NCBI RefSeq assembly: GCF_001693275.1
Contig: NZ_CP016477.1
Span: 186,001 to 250,000 of the forward strand
DNA from: Picosynechococcus sp. PCC 7117
GTDB taxonomy: Bacteria > Cyanobacteriota > Cyanobacteriia > Cyanobacteriales > MRBY01
Reading direction: 5' to 3'
DNA length: 64,000 nt
In this document: in pieces, positions 46,665-56,917 of the stretch
Layout of the letters: the number at the start of each line of letters is the position of its first letter
How positions within the stretch are numbered: the stretch's first letter is position 1
Notes under the pieces: model-generated
Database searches by the model: none
What the model saw: the letters and a program-made list of their open reading frames with translations, nothing else
What the model was told of the DNA's origin: nothing
Program-made: the position numbers and the translations under genes

Positions 46665-49600
46665 ATGGATCATGTTCAAGAATGGCAGCAAAGCTGTGTT
46701 GATCCTGAACTCATCCAACTGAATGTTATTTCCCTAGAGGGCGATCGCCCTTTGGATTATTTGCTCTATTCAGAGGCGTTGCCCCGACGAAATGATGGTC
46801 GTTTGGGGGACAGTTACCTCCAGCGCTATCAACACACCGAGGCCGGGGGCTGGTGGTGTTCTGGCGTCGATATTTTGACGGGAAAGGCTGACCTTTGGGG
46901 CTGTTTCAAACCGGAACAACCCCGCGTCAATCCAGAAAAAGGCAAACCCATCAAGTACGAACACCCCCCGAAAACGAGTACGGGCCTGTTTGCGTTACGC
47001 CTGCCGCCCCATGTGTGGGAACGGGTGGCCCGCCGCCATCAACTGGAATTTAGCCAAGACGATTGGGACGATACCCAGCCCGATGGGGGCTTTTGGCAAT
47101 GGCTAAAGGAACATCCCCAAATTCCCTTGATTATTACTGAAGGGGCGAAAAAAGCAGGCTCTCTCCTCAGTGCCGGCTACGGGGCGATCGCCCTGCCGGG
47201 AATTTACGGAGCAATCCGGACGCCCAAGGATGAATTTGGCCACCGCATCGGCCAATCTCGACTGATTCCCCAACTGAAAAAACTGATTCACGGGCAGCGC
47301 ACCATTTACATTGCCTTTGACCAGGACGAAAAACCCACCACCATCCGGGCCGTGCGCAGTGCCATCCGGAAAACGGGTTATTTACTCAAACAAGCCGGTT
47401 GCCCCGTCAAGGTGATCACCTGGGACCGTCGTGCTGGGAAAGGGGTGGATGATCTCATTGCAAACCAAGGTCAAGCCGCCTTTGAAGCTGCCTTTCAAGA
47501 CGCCCCCAGCCTCGATCTCTGGAAAGCCCAAGACCTTGAACAACTCACCTATCCCCGTCACCAAATCCTCCACCAGCGGTATCTCCCGGAGCAGTTAACA
47601 ATTCCCCCAGCAGCCAAGTTAATTGCGCTCAAATCTCCCAAAGGAACGGGCAAAACCCGTTGGCTAGAATCAGTTGTTGCAGGGGCGATCGCCCGCCAAC
47701 AGCCCGTCCTTGTGATTGGGCACCGCATTCGTCTCGTCGAAGAACTCTGTCAGCGGTTTGGCCTCGATTACATCCGTGATCTTCCCCGGGGCAAAGATCG
47801 ATCCAAGGAACCCAACCTAAAAATTAATGGCTATGGCCTCTGCATTGATTCTCTGCATGGCAAATCCCAGGCCCGTTTCAATCCCCATCACTGGGGTGAT
47901 GCCCTGATTATTTTTGACGAAGTAGAACAAGTGCTATGGCACGGGTTAAATTCCAGCACCTGTCGCGATAACCGGGTCAATATTCTCCAGAGCCTCAAGC
48001 ACCTGCTGCAAAATGTCTTTGTCGGCGAAGGCCAAATTTACATCAGTGATGCCGACTTGAGTGATGTTTCCATTGACTATCTCCTGACCCTGGGAGGCCA
48101 GAAGCTTCAGCCCTATCTCATTGAAAATACTTGGCAAGCGGATACCACCACCCACTACACCCTCAATCACTATCCCGATGGCACACCAAAACGGCTAGTC
48201 AAGGACTTGGTGCAACATATCCAAGGGGGCGGGCGGCCTTTTATCTGTCTCTCTGCCCAAAAACTCAAGAGCCAATGGAGCACTTCGACCCTCGAAATTT
48301 ACCTCAAAAATCAGTTTCCTGACCGCAAAATTCTCCGCCTTGATGCGGAATCCCTGGCGGATCCTGAACATCCTGCCTACGGTGCCATGGGCCAAATTAA
48401 CCAAACCCTCGCCCAGTATGATGTGGTTTTAGCGAGTCCAGCTGTGGAAACGGGGATTAGTCTCGATTTGCAGGGACATTTCACCTCGGTGTGGGCGATC
48501 GCCCAGGGGGTACAAACGGTTAATTCCATCTGCCAGGCCCTGAGTCGAGTGCGTGAAAATATTCCGCGTCATCTCTGGGTGGCCAAATATGGCTTTAACA
48601 CCATCGGCAATGGGGCCACTTCCATTCCGGCACTACTCACCTCCAGTCAAAGGCTCACCCAAACGAATATCCGCCTGCTGCAACAGTCTGACTTTATCGC
48701 CCTTGATGATTTAGACACTGCTTTTCAGGCTGAATCCCTTCTGTGTTGGGCCAAATTTGCGGTGCGGATTAATGCGGGCATGGTGAACTACCGCGAGGCC
48801 GTGCTCGCTCATCTTCAGCGGGAAGGACATCAGTTGTCGGCGGTACCAAAACACCGCAAAACGACGGCGACTCAAAGCCAACCCGATAATCAATTGGCCA
48901 CGGCGATTAATTCCATTCGCGATACGAACTACCAAGCAGAATGTTTGGCGATCGCCCAGGCAACCCCCTTGAGTACCAAAGACTACCAACGCCTGAAAAA
49001 GAAACTCCTGAAAAGCCCCTCTGAACGACAACAACTCCGCAAATACGAACTCCAGAAACGCTACAATCTCCCCGTCACCGCTTCCCTAGTGGCCAAAGAT
49101 GACGACCACTGGTACCAAAAGCTGCGGCGTCACTATTTCCTGACCCTGGGTCGCCCTTACCTGGCGGATCGAGATGCCCTCATCGCCACTCACCTGATGC
49201 AACAGGGGGGCGGGCAAATTTTCCAGCCTGATTTTAACCACTCCCAAATGGGGGCAATCATCGGCACCATGGAAATTTTGGGGATCACCACTCTCCTCGC
49301 CCAGGCCAATCGACCGCTCCACAACCTCGATCCAGAGATGCAACGACTGGCGGCGATCGCCTTAGAAAATCGAGATGCCATCAAGACCACCGTTGGCATT
49401 GGCCTCGCGAAAAATTCTACCCCGATCATGATTCTGCGTCGCTTCCTCGAACTACTCGGCCTCGAACTGAAATACCTCAAGATCACCACCATTCAGAAAA
49501 AACGCACCCGTATTTACCAAATCAGTCAGCCCCAGGATCAACGCCAAACGGTCTTCCAACATTGGCTACAAACCGACCAAAATTGCCCAGGCACCTCCGC

Positions 49601-49715
49601 TTTCTGGCAAGAAGACTGCCAAAAATACCTGGCTAAGCTTCAGGAAACCCGGCACCAAACGGAATCAAACTATGTCCAACTGACGTTTGAGTTACCGACC
49701 CCAGAGGCGTCCTAA
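46665..49715 (+). CDS. CyRepA1-like plasmid-type replication protein (toprim-like/DUF3854 plus helicase)
   Basis: A 1016-residue protein. An N-terminal part with conserved aromatic and Gly residues is followed by a DUF3854/toprim-like domain (about residues 155-262: PLIITEGAKKAGSLLSAGYGAI, TIYIAFDQDEK) and a helicase-like region with Walker A SPKGTGKT (about 324-331), Walker B IIFDEVEQ (about 415-422), SAVETGISL-like motifs and a motif VI-like QALSRVREN. This layout matches the plasmid replication proteins of cyanobacteria now called CyRepA1 (homologues of the pCC5.2 Rep). It is likely a primase-helicase/initiator. ATG at 46665 with ribosome site GAGGTG is preferred to the upstream GTG. No partition or transfer genes adjoin. 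Confidence 0.75.
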   Translation: MDHVQEWQQSCVDPELIQLNVISLEGDRPLDYLLYSEALPRRNDGRLGDSYLQRYQHTEAGGWWCSGVDILTGKADLWGCFKPEQPRVNPEKGKPIKYEHPPKTSTGLFALRLPPHVWERVARRHQLEFSQDDWDDTQPDGGFWQWLKEHPQIPLIITEGAKKAGSLLSAGYGAIALPGIYGAIRTPKDEFGHRIGQSRLIPQLKKLIHGQRTIYIAFDQDEKPTTIRAVRSAIRKTGYLLKQAGCPVKVITWDRRAGKGVDDLIANQGQAAFEAAFQDAPSLDLWKAQDLEQLTYPRHQILHQRYLPEQLTIPPAAKLIALKSPKGTGKTRWLESVVAGAIARQQPVLVIGHRIRLVEELCQRFGLDYIRDLPRGKDRSKEPNLKINGYGLCIDSLHGKSQARFNPHHWGDALIIFDEVEQVLWHGLNSSTCRDNRVNILQSLKHLLQNVFVGEGQIYISDADLSDVSIDYLLTLGGQKLQPYLIENTWQADTTTHYTLNHYPDGTPKRLVKDLVQHIQGGGRPFICLSAQKLKSQWSTSTLEIYLKNQFPDRKILRLDAESLADPEHPAYGAMGQINQTLAQYDVVLASPAVETGISLDLQGHFTSVWAIAQGVQTVNSICQALSRVRENIPRHLWVAKYGFNTIGNGATSIPALLTSSQRLTQTNIRLLQQSDFIALDDLDTAFQAESLLCWAKFAVRINAGMVNYREAVLAHLQREGHQLSAVPKHRKTTATQSQPDNQLATAINSIRDTNYQAECLAIAQATPLSTKDYQRLKKKLLKSPSERQQLRKYELQKRYNLPVTASLVAKDDDHWYQKLRRHYFLTLGRPYLADRDALIATHLMQQGGGQIFQPDFNHSQMGAIIGTMEILGITTLLAQANRPLHNLDPEMQRLAAIALENRDAIKTTVGIGLAKNSTPIMILRRFLELLGLELKYLKITTIQKKRTRIYQISQPQDQRQTVFQHWLQTDQNCPGTSAFWQEDCQKYLAKLQETRHQTESNYVQLTFELPTPEAS

Positions 49716-49724
49716 TCTGCGGTG

Positions 49725-49761
49725 AAAAATAAAAAAAAGGGGCTATTTTACCCAAGCCCCT
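49725..49761 (-). terminator. terminator of msrA (minus strand)
   Basis: On the minus strand AGGGGCT (49755-49761), loop, AGCCCCT (49738-49744) then a run of T (49731-49738 and beyond). A 7-bp GC-rich stem with U-tract, just downstream of the msrA stop. Confidence 0.9.
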
Positions 49762-49792
49762 GATGTTCAAAAATTATGCGATCCGAGAGTCA

Positions 49793-50452
49793 CTAGGATT
49801 TAGCTTCGAGACCCACGGGACAGCCGACCCCTGTACCACCGAGGCCACAGTAGCCCCCTGGATTTTTTGCGAGATACTGCTGATGGTATTCTTCCGCGTA
49901 ATAAAATTCCGGTGCCTCCAAAATTTCCGTTGTGATCGCGCCATAACCCTCGGCCTTTAAAGCATCTTGGTAGGCCTCTAGGGATGTCTGGGCCAATTGT
50001 TTTTGAGCCTCGGAGTAGGTGTAAATACCAGAACGGTACTGGGTGCCTACATCGTTACCTTGGCGCATGCCTTGGGTGGGATTATGGCTTTCCCAAAAAA
50101 CCTTGAGGAGAGTCTCGTAGGACACTTGCGTAGGATCATAGGCAACAAGAACCACCTCATTGTGGCCCGTCATCCCAGAGCAGACTTCCTGATAGGTTGG
50201 ATTGGGGGTGTGGCCAGCCGCATAGCCCACCGCTGTACTAAAAACGCCGGGGGTTTGCCAAAATTTGCGCTCTGCCCCCCAAAAACAGCCCAGACCAAAC
50301 ATCGCAAGTTTGATCCCTGCGGGGAAGGGGGGAGCAATGGGATTGCCATTGACGAAATGCTGATCGGGGATAGGCATTGTTTGGGTACGACCGGGTAAAG
50401 CCTCCTGGGGCGTAGGCATCTGGGTCTTTTTACCGAGCAAACCAAAAAACAT
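49793..50452 (-). CDS. msrA: peptide-methionine (S)-S-oxide reductase MsrA
   Basis: A 219-residue MsrA, which reduces methionine-S-sulfoxide in oxidised proteins. The active-site motif [11 protein letters not shown] (Cys followed by FWG) is at about residue 55, with later [12 protein letters not shown] and the [20 protein letters not shown] region. The C-terminal cysteines in [13 protein letters not shown] could act as resolving cysteines. ATG at 50452. The first about 45 residues look like a spacer before the conserved domain. Confidence 0.95.
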   Translation of the reverse strand: MFFGLLGKKTQMPTPQEALPGRTQTMPIPDQHFVNGNPIAPPFPAGIKLAMFGLGCFWGAERKFWQTPGVFSTAVGYAAGHTPNPTYQEVCSGMTGHNEVVLVAYDPTQVSYETLLKVFWESHNPTQGMRQGNDVGTQYRSGIYTYSEAQKQLAQTSLEAYQDALKAEGYGAITTEILEAPEFYYAEEYHQQYLAKNPGGYCGLGGTGVGCPVGLEAKS

Positions 50453-50563
50453 AGGACTTAAATTTTAACCATGGTGACTGCCTTGATTGTAGACAAAAAG
50501 ATCTGGCGGATGGGGCGGCCTTTTTCTCTGCATGGGGGGAGGGGGCGATCGCTTTCTGATAAA

Positions 50564-50575
50564 ATTCTATAGAAT
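50564..50575. repeat. 12-bp palindrome upstream of ycf39
   Basis: ATTCTATAGAAT is a perfect palindrome 31 bases before the ycf39 ATG. Its TATAGA could be a -10 element; no -35 is evident. Confidence 0.3.
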
Positions 50576-50606
50576 CTTAAAAAAACGTTACTTAACCGGA
50601 ATTTAA

Positions 50607-51593
50607 ATGAATTTACTGGTGGTCGGTGCTACTGGCACATTAGGCAGGCAAGTCGCGCGACGGGCATTGGATGAAGGACATCAAGTCCGTTGTCTCGTCC
50701 GGAATCCCCGTAAAGCTTCCTTTCTCAAGGAGTGGGGTGCAGAATTAATCGGCGGAAATTTATGCCAGCCCGAGTCTTTGCTCCCAGCCCTAGAAGGGGT
50801 TGATGCTGTCATTGATGCTGCCACGGCCCGGGCAACGGATTCTATTGGTGTTAAGGAAGTTGACTGGGAAGGGCAAGTAAACCTGATCCAAGCCGCCAAG
50901 GAAGCTGGGGTTGAGCGATTTATTTTCTTCTCAATTCTTAATGCAGAGCAGCACCGTGATGTGCCTTTGATGGATGCAAAATATTGCGTCGAGGAATATC
51001 TCAAGGAAGCGGGCATGAATTATACAATCCTGCGCTTGAGTGGGTTTATGCAGGGGTTGATTGCCCAATACGCGATTCCCATTCTTGAAAATCAAGCAGT
51101 CTGGATCACTGGGGAGAGTTCGCCGATCGCCTACATGAACACCCAAGACATTGCGAAGTTTGCGGTGCAGGCGGTGAAAATTCCGGCCACGGAAAAACAA
51201 ACATTTCCAGTGGTGGGCACCCGGGCTTGGAAAGGGGAAGAAATTATCGCCATTTGTGAGCGTTATTCTGGCCAAACTGCCAGCATTGCCCGACTATCTC
51301 TAGGTTTTCTGCGGTTAATGCGCCGGGTCAGCCGCTTTTTCCAATGGGGGCAAAATGCGTCGGATCGCTTGGCTTTTGCAGAAGTGATGGCCACGGGTAA
51401 GCCTTTGGACGCGCCGATGGAAGATGTTTACAAAACCTTTGGGCTTGATCCCGCCGAAACAACGACCCTCGAAAGTTATTTACAGGAATACTTCAGCCGC
51501 ATTATGCAAAAGCTGAAGGAAATTGACTACGAGAAAAATAAGGGCAAAAAGAAAAACGGGAAGAAAAAGCCGAATATTCGGACACCGTTTTAG
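50607..51593 (+). CDS. ycf39: photosystem II assembly factor Ycf39 (atypical short-chain dehydrogenase)
   Basis: A 328-residue NAD(P)-binding protein (NmrA-like/Ycf39, HCF244 in plants). The N-terminal Rossmann motif VVGATGTLGRQVARRAL is followed by CLVRNPRKA and the AAKEAGVERFIFFSIL segment. In Synechocystis Ycf39 with HliD forms a complex that delivers chlorophyll to newly made D1. The C terminus here is very basic and Lys-rich (KNKGKKKNGKKKPNIRTPF). The ATG at 50607 gives a standard start. Confidence 0.88.
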   Translation: MNLLVVGATGTLGRQVARRALDEGHQVRCLVRNPRKASFLKEWGAELIGGNLCQPESLLPALEGVDAVIDAATARATDSIGVKEVDWEGQVNLIQAAKEAGVERFIFFSILNAEQHRDVPLMDAKYCVEEYLKEAGMNYTILRLSGFMQGLIAQYAIPILENQAVWITGESSPIAYMNTQDIAKFAVQAVKIPATEKQTFPVVGTRAWKGEEIIAICERYSGQTASIARLSLGFLRLMRRVSRFFQWGQNASDRLAFAEVMATGKPLDAPMEDVYKTFGLDPAETTTLESYLQEYFSRIMQKLKEIDYEKNKGKKKNGKKKPNIRTPF

Positions 51594-51766
51594 GGACGTT
51601 TTACTACAGTTGTGTTCCCCTGGAGTGAGGCCTGGGGGGATGCTGCTGAAGAATTAAAAACTTGACGTTTCATTAGTGGCGATCGCCAACCGTATAGGTA
51701 TTAAGGGAAACGGTTTGAGTGATACCCTATTGTTTATATCCTTAAGTTTGTAGGACACTTCTACTT

Positions 51767-52708
51767 GTGCCCAAAGCCGGCATTATCTATAACGACATCA
51801 AACCCATTGCCTGCCAAGTCGCTCAGGAATTAGCCAAAACCTTGAGGAATAAAGGGTGGGAAGTGTTTACGGCCACTGGATTTGGCGGTCTACTTGGCTA
51901 TGCAGAATGTCCGCCAACCCAGGAAACGGGCCACCAACAGCCCGTGTGTCACACCAAAATTGAGCAATTGGTGCCCCCCAACTTTGATGAAAATATGCAG
52001 TTTGCCGTGGTTCTGGGGGGAGATGGCACAGTCTTGTCAGCCGCACGCCAGGTTGCCCCAAAGGGAATCCCGTTGCTAACGGTCAATACGGGACACCTCG
52101 GATTTTTAACGGAAATGTATCTCCAGCACCTCGATGAGGCGATCGCCCAGCTTTTAGCCGGAGAATACGAAATCGAAGACCGTTCGATGATTACCGTGCA
52201 GCTTTTCCGCGACGGGGAACTCCTTTGGGAAGCCCTCAGTCTCAATGAAATGGTGCTCCACCGGGAACCCCTAGCCGGGATGTGCCACTTTGAAATCCAG
52301 ATTGGTCGCCATGCCCCCGTTGATATTGCCGCCGATGGCATTATGATTTCAACCCCCACCGGCTCCACGGCCTATTCCCTCAGTGCGGGTGGCCCCGTCG
52401 TTACCCCCGATGTGCCCGTTTTCCAGCTCGCCCCCATTTGTCCCCATTCCCTCGCGTCCCGGGCCCTCGTCTTTTCGGACACAGAACCGGTAAATATTTT
52501 TCCGGCAACGTCCCACCGCTTGGTGATGGTCGTCGATGGTAACGGTGGGGCCTATGTCTTGCCGGAGGATCAAGTCCATTTAGAGCGATCGCCTTACAAT
52601 GCCCGCTTTGTGCGCCTCCACCGACCCGAATTTTTCCGAATCCTCCGGGAGAAGCTGGGCTGGGGACTCCCCCACGTGGCGAAGCCCACATCCCGCAAAG
52701 TTCTTTAG
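51767..52708 (+). CDS. nadK: NAD kinase
   Basis: A 313-residue ATP-NAD kinase, which makes NADP from NAD. The [11 protein letters not shown] motif (about residue 85) holds the catalytic Asp, and the conserved GHLGFLTEM and the [17 protein letters not shown] segments are present. GTG start (51767) is chosen; the sequence starts with PKAGIIYN, typical of the family. Cyanobacteria have two paralogues; which this is cannot be told. Confidence 0.94.
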   Translation: MPKAGIIYNDIKPIACQVAQELAKTLRNKGWEVFTATGFGGLLGYAECPPTQETGHQQPVCHTKIEQLVPPNFDENMQFAVVLGGDGTVLSAARQVAPKGIPLLTVNTGHLGFLTEMYLQHLDEAIAQLLAGEYEIEDRSMITVQLFRDGELLWEALSLNEMVLHREPLAGMCHFEIQIGRHAPVDIAADGIMISTPTGSTAYSLSAGGPVVTPDVPVFQLAPICPHSLASRALVFSDTEPVNIFPATSHRLVMVVDGNGGAYVLPEDQVHLERSPYNARFVRLHRPEFFRILREKLGWGLPHVAKPTSRKVL

Positions 52709-52850
52709 GGAAATGGCATCAGAAGCAAAGATTCATGAAAATTTGTCTTTCCCTAAATTGAGCCTTTCTAGAATCAAAAAGATTACCCCTTGAGCTTTTT
52801 TATTTAGCCACATTTATTTTTCTTTGTTCGGAAGATTTCGATAGCTTGAT

Positions 52851-53576
52851 ATGCCCCAAAGCCAATATGCCGCCGATGGTTTAGCCTATGTTCTCCTCGT
52901 TGGGACGGATCAAGAGTTTACACAACGGGCCACCCTAGATCTTGCTGATCTCGGCTATCAAACCATTACCGTTGAAACGGTAGAACAAGCCCAACAACGC
53001 CTCCAACAGTTACCAGCAGGCATGGTAATTGTGGACTATCCCCTCCTGGGACAACGGGGGATCGACTTTTGTCGCAGTCTCCGCAAAGCGCAATTTGTGC
53101 GGCCCATTTTATTTCTGGTGACCCAGGATCGCGTTGAGGAACGGGTAATCTGCCTGGAAGCGGGTGCCGATGATTATGTGCTGCAACCCTACCAACAGGA
53201 ACGCTTTTTACGACTCCTCGAAATTTATCTCCAGCCCCAAACAGGCCAACGGGAGCAACTTTTTTTTGGGGATTTAATCTTAGATCTCAATACCCGTCAG
53301 GTGTGGCGATCGCCAGGCCAAAGTAGCGACTCGCCCCGTCCCATTGAACTAACAGTCAAAGAATTTGAACTGTTGAAATATTTGATGTCCCATCCCCAAC
53401 AGGTCTTAACACGGGAGCAAATCCTGGAAAATGTCTGGGGCAACGAATTTCAAGGGGAATCTAACGTGATTGAAGTCTATATTCGTTATTTACGCCTTAA
53501 AATTGAAGCAAAAGGCCAGAAACGCCTGATTCAAACTGTGCGGGGAGTCGGTTATGTCCTCAAAAAAGATCCCTAG
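52851..53576 (+). CDS. OmpR-family response regulator with atypical receiver
   Basis: A 241-residue DNA-binding response regulator. The receiver (about 13-125) has Asp62 in MVIVDYP at the phosphorylation site and a Thr in LFLVTQ, but the acidic pair before strand 1 is altered (GTD, one acid lost) and the conserved switch Lys is replaced by Gln112 (DDYVLQPY for DDYVxKP). The C-terminal winged helix (about 155-240) with LTVKEFELLKYLM and VIEVYIRYLRLKIE is normal OmpR. It may resemble NblR, whose receiver is also non-canonical, but no close match is claimed. No sensor kinase gene is adjacent. Confidence 0.88.
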   Translation: MPQSQYAADGLAYVLLVGTDQEFTQRATLDLADLGYQTITVETVEQAQQRLQQLPAGMVIVDYPLLGQRGIDFCRSLRKAQFVRPILFLVTQDRVEERVICLEAGADDYVLQPYQQERFLRLLEIYLQPQTGQREQLFFGDLILDLNTRQVWRSPGQSSDSPRPIELTVKEFELLKYLMSHPQQVLTREQILENVWGNEFQGESNVIEVYIRYLRLKIEAKGQKRLIQTVRGVGYVLKKDP

Positions 53577-53632
53577 GTTTTAAAATGCGTTCCAACTGCC
53601 TCCCTTCGATCTCCACCATTTAACTAAGCACC

Positions 53633-54169
53633 ATGTCTTTTACTTCCCGTCTTTGTCTGGCTCTCTGTGGCACCGTCTTGGTTGGGTGTGTCCCATTTCC
53701 GGTTGATGATTCTGGCCTCAGTACGCCTCCCAGTGAGACCCCGGTGAGCCAATCCGCCCCCAGACCCCAGGGGCAAATGCTCCCGATTACGGCAACGGCC
53801 AAGATCGTCGGATCGGAGCAACGGTTTGGGTTAGAGGTTGCAGAAACCGCCGAACAACAGCGGTTAGGGCTGATGTATCGGGAATTTTTACCGGATAATC
53901 GGGGGATGTTATTTGAGTTTGATCCCGCCCGCCCAGTCAGTTTTTGGATGAAAAATTGCTTGATCAATCTGGATATGATTTTCCTGCGGGAGGGGGTGGT
54001 GCAGGCGATCGCCCATGATGTCCCCCCTTGTGAAAATGATCCTTGTCCTACCTATGGGCCGCCAACGACCGTCAATATTGATCAAGTGATTGAAATTCGG
54101 GGCGGTTTGGCGAAGGAAATTAACCTCCAAGCAGGCGATCGCATCGAGGTCACCAAGACCAACGAATAA
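53633..54169 (+). CDS. DUF192 lipoprotein
   Basis: A 178-residue protein with lipoprotein signal (LCLALCGTVLVGC, lipobox LVGC) and a proline-rich linker. The DUF192 domain (about 60-175) is recognised by GLEVAETAEQQRLGLMYREFLPDNRGMLFEF and FWMKNCLINLDMIFL. Function of the family is unknown. It lies 57 bases downstream of the response regulator gene and just before radC. Confidence 0.88.
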   Translation: MSFTSRLCLALCGTVLVGCVPFPVDDSGLSTPPSETPVSQSAPRPQGQMLPITATAKIVGSEQRFGLEVAETAEQQRLGLMYREFLPDNRGMLFEFDPARPVSFWMKNCLINLDMIFLREGVVQAIAHDVPPCENDPCPTYGPPTTVNIDQVIEIRGGLAKEINLQAGDRIEVTKTNE

Positions 54170-54216
54170 TGAAATCCCCATCGTCAAGTTGTGTGCATTG
54201 ATCTGTTAAGAACTAG

Positions 54217-54948
54217 ATGAACTACAGCCCCCGGATCCAAGATATTCCCGCTAGCGAACGACCGCGCGAACGCCTGGTGGCAGTGGGGGCCAAATATTTA
54301 TCCAATGCCGAATTAATTGCCATCTTGATCAGCACTGGCGATCGCCACCGCAACCTCTCCGCCGTCGGCCTCGCCCAATTTATTTTGCACACCTGCAGTC
54401 AGGGTAAGCGGGATCCCTTTGATGTGTTGCGCCACACGACCCCCCAGGAACTGACCAGCATCCCTGGAGTGGGCCTTGCCAAAGCTGCCCAGATCCTCGC
54501 CGGGATCGAACTCGGCAAACGAATTTTCCAGGCGAAACCCAGCGAAAAAATCATCGTTGATAGTCCCGAAGCAGCGGCGATCGCCCTCAGCAACGATCTC
54601 ATGTGGCAAGACCAAGAACGCTTTGCCGTCCTCTGCCTCGATGTGAAAAATACCCTAATCGCCACGAGGGTTGTCACCATTGGTTTAGCCACCGAAACCC
54701 TAGCCCACCCCAGGGAAATTTTCCGCGAAGTCATCAAACATGGAGCCACTCGCTTGATCATCGCCCACAATCATCCTTCCGGTAATGTCGATCCCAGTCC
54801 CGAAGATTTACAACTCACCGAACGCTTACTACAATCCGCCCAAATTCTCGGCATTCCCCTCCTCGATCACCTGATCCTTGGCCGTGATAACTTCGGCAGC
54901 CTACGCCAAAAAACAGCCCTCTGGGACTCTTACCCCCAACCAGAATAA
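54217..54948 (+). CDS. radC: RadC family (JAMM/MPN domain) protein
   Basis: A 243-residue RadC. The N-terminal helix-hairpin-helix segment ([21 protein letters not shown]) is followed by a JAMM domain with the metal-binding [14 protein letters not shown] motif. Despite its name, a role in DNA repair is unproven. ATG at 54217. Confidence 0.93.
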   Translation: MNYSPRIQDIPASERPRERLVAVGAKYLSNAELIAILISTGDRHRNLSAVGLAQFILHTCSQGKRDPFDVLRHTTPQELTSIPGVGLAKAAQILAGIELGKRIFQAKPSEKIIVDSPEAAAIALSNDLMWQDQERFAVLCLDVKNTLIATRVVTIGLATETLAHPREIFREVIKHGATRLIIAHNHPSGNVDPSPEDLQLTERLLQSAQILGIPLLDHLILGRDNFGSLRQKTALWDSYPQPE

Positions 54949-55352
54949 GAAATATTTTTCGATAAACTTTTCCAATAAAAATTGTTTCAACTCAAAACAA
55001 TAATGTATGGAATCTGTCGACTTTATAGGCCTTTTGGTGACATTTATTTCCGTATTTTCTTCCATTGATCTTGGTCACAACGATAAACTAAAAATTAGAA
55101 AAATATGGCCTAAAGCCTTGATAAACCGAGAGAATCACCGTTTTAAAAAAGGCAAAGCCACCATAGTGAAGTCTTAAATCAACCTTAAACCGTCACGAAC
55201 TCACAATAATTTGAAGAACTTTTCACAGATCCTTGATCGATATTTAAGAAACACGACAAATGATGACCGAATTCTGAGCAAGATCAGACCCACACGCTAA
55301 CGTAAAAGAAAAGAAGACCTCACACGCTTAGAAAAACAACTCAACACTCAAT
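54949..55352. other. 404-base intergenic region between radC and gnd
   Basis: AT-rich, with no gene seen on the plus strand. A 57-residue minus-strand frame overlapping the radC end is judged spurious. A short inverted repeat ATTGTTT/AAACAAT occurs near 54980-55002. No convincing promoter hexamer pair for gnd was found, so the leader of gnd may be long. Confidence 0.45.
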
Positions 55353-56771
55353 ATGACTAAACGAACCTTTGGCGTCATCGGCCTCGCGGTAATGGGCGAA
55401 AACCTAGCCCTCAACGTTGAACGTAATGGCTTCCCGATTGCCGTGTACAACCGCACCGCCAGCAAAACAGAAGAATTTATGGCGACCCGCGCCGTCGGCA
55501 AGGACATCAAAGCCGCCTATAGCCTCGAAGAATTTGTCCAACTCCTCGAACGTCCCCGCAAAATTTTGGTGATGGTTAAAGCCGGGGCTCCCGTTGACTA
55601 TGTAATCAATGACCTCAAACCGCTTCTAGAAGAAGGCGACATGATCATCGATGGCGGTAATTCCCTCTATGAAGACACTGAACGTCGCACCAAGGATCTC
55701 GAAGCCACAGGTTTAGGTTTCGTTGGTATGGGAGTCAGTGGTGGCGAAGAAGGTGCCCTCAACGGCCCTAGTCTGATGCCCGGTGGAACAGAAGCCGCTT
55801 ATAGGGAGCTCGAACCGATCCTGACAAAAGTTGCCGCCCAGGTAAACGATGGCCCCTGCGTTACCTTTATTGGGCCAGGCGGTGCAGGTCACTACGTCAA
55901 AATGGTGCACAATGGCATTGAGTACGGTGATATGCAGCTGATCGCCGAAGCCTACGATCTCTTAGCAAACGCCGCAAAGCTAAACCATACGGAACTCCAT
56001 GAGGTCTTTACGGAATGGAATCAAACCGATGAGCTCAATTCTTTCTTAATTGAGATTACCGCTGATATTTTTAAAAAAATTGACCCTGAAACCAATCAGC
56101 CCCTGGTAGAACTGATCCTCGACAGTGCAGGGCAAAAGGGCACTGGACGCTGGACAGTGGTGAGTTCCCTGGAGTTGGGTGTGCCAATTCCGACGATCTA
56201 TGCCGCTGTGAATGCAAGGGTGATGTCAGCCTATAAAGATGAACGGAAAGCCGCATCCTTGGAGTTACCCTCACCGGAGCGCGTTTATCGGGGTGATATT
56301 AAAACCTTTATTAACCAAGTACGGGATGCGCTTTATTGCTCGAAGATGTGTTCCTATGCCCAAGGGATGGCCCTGCTGGGTAAAGCTTCAGCGGAGTATG
56401 GCTACAACCTAGACCTCGGTGAAACAGCGCGGATCTGGAAGGGGGGCTGTATCATTCGGGCAGGCTTCCTCGACAAGATTAAGGCGGCCTATGTGGAAAA
56501 TCCAAATCTGCCGAATTTGTTACTGGCGCCGGAATTTAAACAGTCAATTATCGATCGCCAAACTGCGTGGCGGACAGTTATTTTGGCGGCAAATGAATTG
56601 GGGATTGCAGTACCAGCTTTTAGCGCCTCGTTAGATTATTTTGATAGCTATCGTCGGGCGCGTTTACCCCAAAATCTGACCCAAGCCCAGCGGGATTACT
56701 TTGGGGCCCACACCTACGAACGAACCGATAAATCCCGGGGTGAGTTTTTCCATACGGCCTGGGCAGAGTAA
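55353..56771 (+). CDS. gnd: 6-phosphogluconate dehydrogenase, decarboxylating
   Basis: A 472-residue Gnd of the oxidative pentose phosphate pathway, which produces NADPH and ribulose-5-phosphate in the dark. The N-terminal GLAVMGENLALNVERNGF motif binds NADP, GGEEGALNGPSLMPGG is the typical substrate site, and the C terminus ends NxxQAQRDYFGAHTYERTD, normal for the long family form. ATG at 55353. Confidence 0.97.
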   Translation: MTKRTFGVIGLAVMGENLALNVERNGFPIAVYNRTASKTEEFMATRAVGKDIKAAYSLEEFVQLLERPRKILVMVKAGAPVDYVINDLKPLLEEGDMIIDGGNSLYEDTERRTKDLEATGLGFVGMGVSGGEEGALNGPSLMPGGTEAAYRELEPILTKVAAQVNDGPCVTFIGPGGAGHYVKMVHNGIEYGDMQLIAEAYDLLANAAKLNHTELHEVFTEWNQTDELNSFLIEITADIFKKIDPETNQPLVELILDSAGQKGTGRWTVVSSLELGVPIPTIYAAVNARVMSAYKDERKAASLELPSPERVYRGDIKTFINQVRDALYCSKMCSYAQGMALLGKASAEYGYNLDLGETARIWKGGCIIRAGFLDKIKAAYVENPNLPNLLLAPEFKQSIIDRQTAWRTVILAANELGIAVPAFSASLDYFDSYRRARLPQNLTQAQRDYFGAHTYERTDKSRGEFFHTAWAE

Positions 56772-56846
56772 GTCCTGTATTGGGCCAACAGATTCAATGA
56801 GCGGCTATTCATTCAAATGATATAGATATTTTCCGCAAAACATTCT

Positions 56847-56877
56847 CCCTTCTATCGACTGTGGTGGAAGGGTTTTT
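56847..56877 (+). terminator. terminator after gnd
   Basis: CCCTTC (56847-56852) pairs with GAAGGG (56867-56872), followed by TTTTT. About 75 bases after the gnd stop. Confidence 0.8.
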
Positions 56878-56917
56878 GTTGTTTTAATAGAAAAAGTTTC
56901 AATGGATAGCACTCGAC

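Noticed and set aside
54949-55060. 57-residue minus-strand frame extending into the radC end
   Set aside because: No ribosome site, no recognisable motif, and its C-terminal part is the antisense of radC.
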